Under the pieces are notes generated by a model. The model did not search any database, was not told the origin of the DNA, and saw nothing but the letters and a program-made list of their open reading frames with translations. A stretch of DNA of 45,963 nt from Bacillus ectoiniformans. Its GTDB lineage: Bacteria > Bacillota > Bacilli > Bacillales > Domibacillaceae. How positions within the stretch are numbered: position 1 is the stretch's first letter; every line of letters starts with the position of its first letter. This document shows, piece after piece, positions 45,870 through 45,963 of the stretch. Location: NCBI RefSeq assembly GCF_016908875.1, contig NZ_JAFBES010000019.1, forward strand, positions 1 to 45,963. Direction: 5' to 3'. The translations under genes and the position numbers were made by a program.

Positions 45870-45963
45870 CAATCAAAACCACCAGTGTGAACTGGTGGTT
45901 TGCTCTGCGGCTGAAAGCCTCTCTTACCGGCCTCGGCCTTAAAGGCCCGCTGAAAGGGTTTCC
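45870..45963 (-). mobile_element. Possible end of an IS200/IS605-type element, cut by the window edge
   Basis: AAACCACCAGT (45876-45886) and ACTGGTGGTTT (45891-45901) are perfect 11-base arms with a GTGA loop. Beside it lie GGCTGAAAGCC (45909-45919) and GGCCTTAAAGGCC (45935-45947). A compact run of short hairpins followed by TTTTGATT on the minus strand is what I would expect at the right end of an IS200/IS605 or tnpB element, whose gene would lie beyond the window. No transposase is visible. The main hairpin alone could instead be a terminator for a minus-strand gene outside the window. Confidence 0.4.

Noticed and set aside
45361-45963. rRNA operon or tRNA genes upstream of ctsR, as in B. 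subtilis
   Set aside because: I see no 5S, 23S or tRNA-like sequence in this stretch; the right-edge hairpins do not match 5S rRNA.

Overview
The window is a chromosomal segment of a low-to-moderate GC, Gram-positive member of the Bacillaceae. Protein sequences (RpoB, RpoC, ClpC, EF-Tu, ribosomal proteins, SigH) are very close to Bacillus subtilis, and gene order follows the classical B. subtilis region from ctsR to rpoA. The presence of sigH, ctsR-mcsA-mcsB-clpC, mini-RNase III, rae1 and a tRNA-Cys T-box fits a spore-former-type Bacillus relative. Every convincing gene is on the minus strand, so transcription runs from high to low coordinates.

Layout in transcription order. (1) 45963-45310: gene-poor DNA ending at the window edge in a short hairpin-rich element that resembles an IS200/IS605-type end. 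(2) 45309-40772: the CtsR-controlled stress operon ctsR-mcsA-mcsB-clpC, with a clear promoter and CtsR operator. (3) 40658-35329: radA, yacL, ispD, ispF and gltX; disA, which sits between radA and yacL in B. subtilis, is absent. (4) 35328-31261: cysE-cysS-mrnC-rlmB-rae1 behind a cysteine T-box. (5) 31188-26140: sigH, rpmGB, secE, nusG, then the L11-L1 and L10-L12 units with structured leaders, then a methyltransferase gene (ybxB). (6) 25889-18642: rpoB and rpoC. (7) 18506-13781: the str operon rplGB-rpsL-rpsG-fusA-tuf. (8) 13434-1: the S10-spc-alpha superoperon from rpsJ through secY, adk, map, infA, rpmJ, rpsM and rpsK into the first codons of rpoA, where the window ends.

The genes form one growth module: ribosome assembly (about 30 r-proteins), translation factors, RNA polymerase, protein export (SecY, SecE), transcription elongation control (NusG), charging of Glu and Cys tRNAs, rRNA maturation, isoprenoid precursors, and protein quality control by the arginine-phosphorylation/ClpC system. 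The coding content is conserved housekeeping. The points that repay attention are regulatory RNA structures between genes, the missing disA, an in-frame stop in rpoA at the extreme left edge, and the possible insertion-sequence end at the right edge. I found no CRISPR array, rRNA or tRNA gene, or anything that looks like an undescribed multi-gene system.
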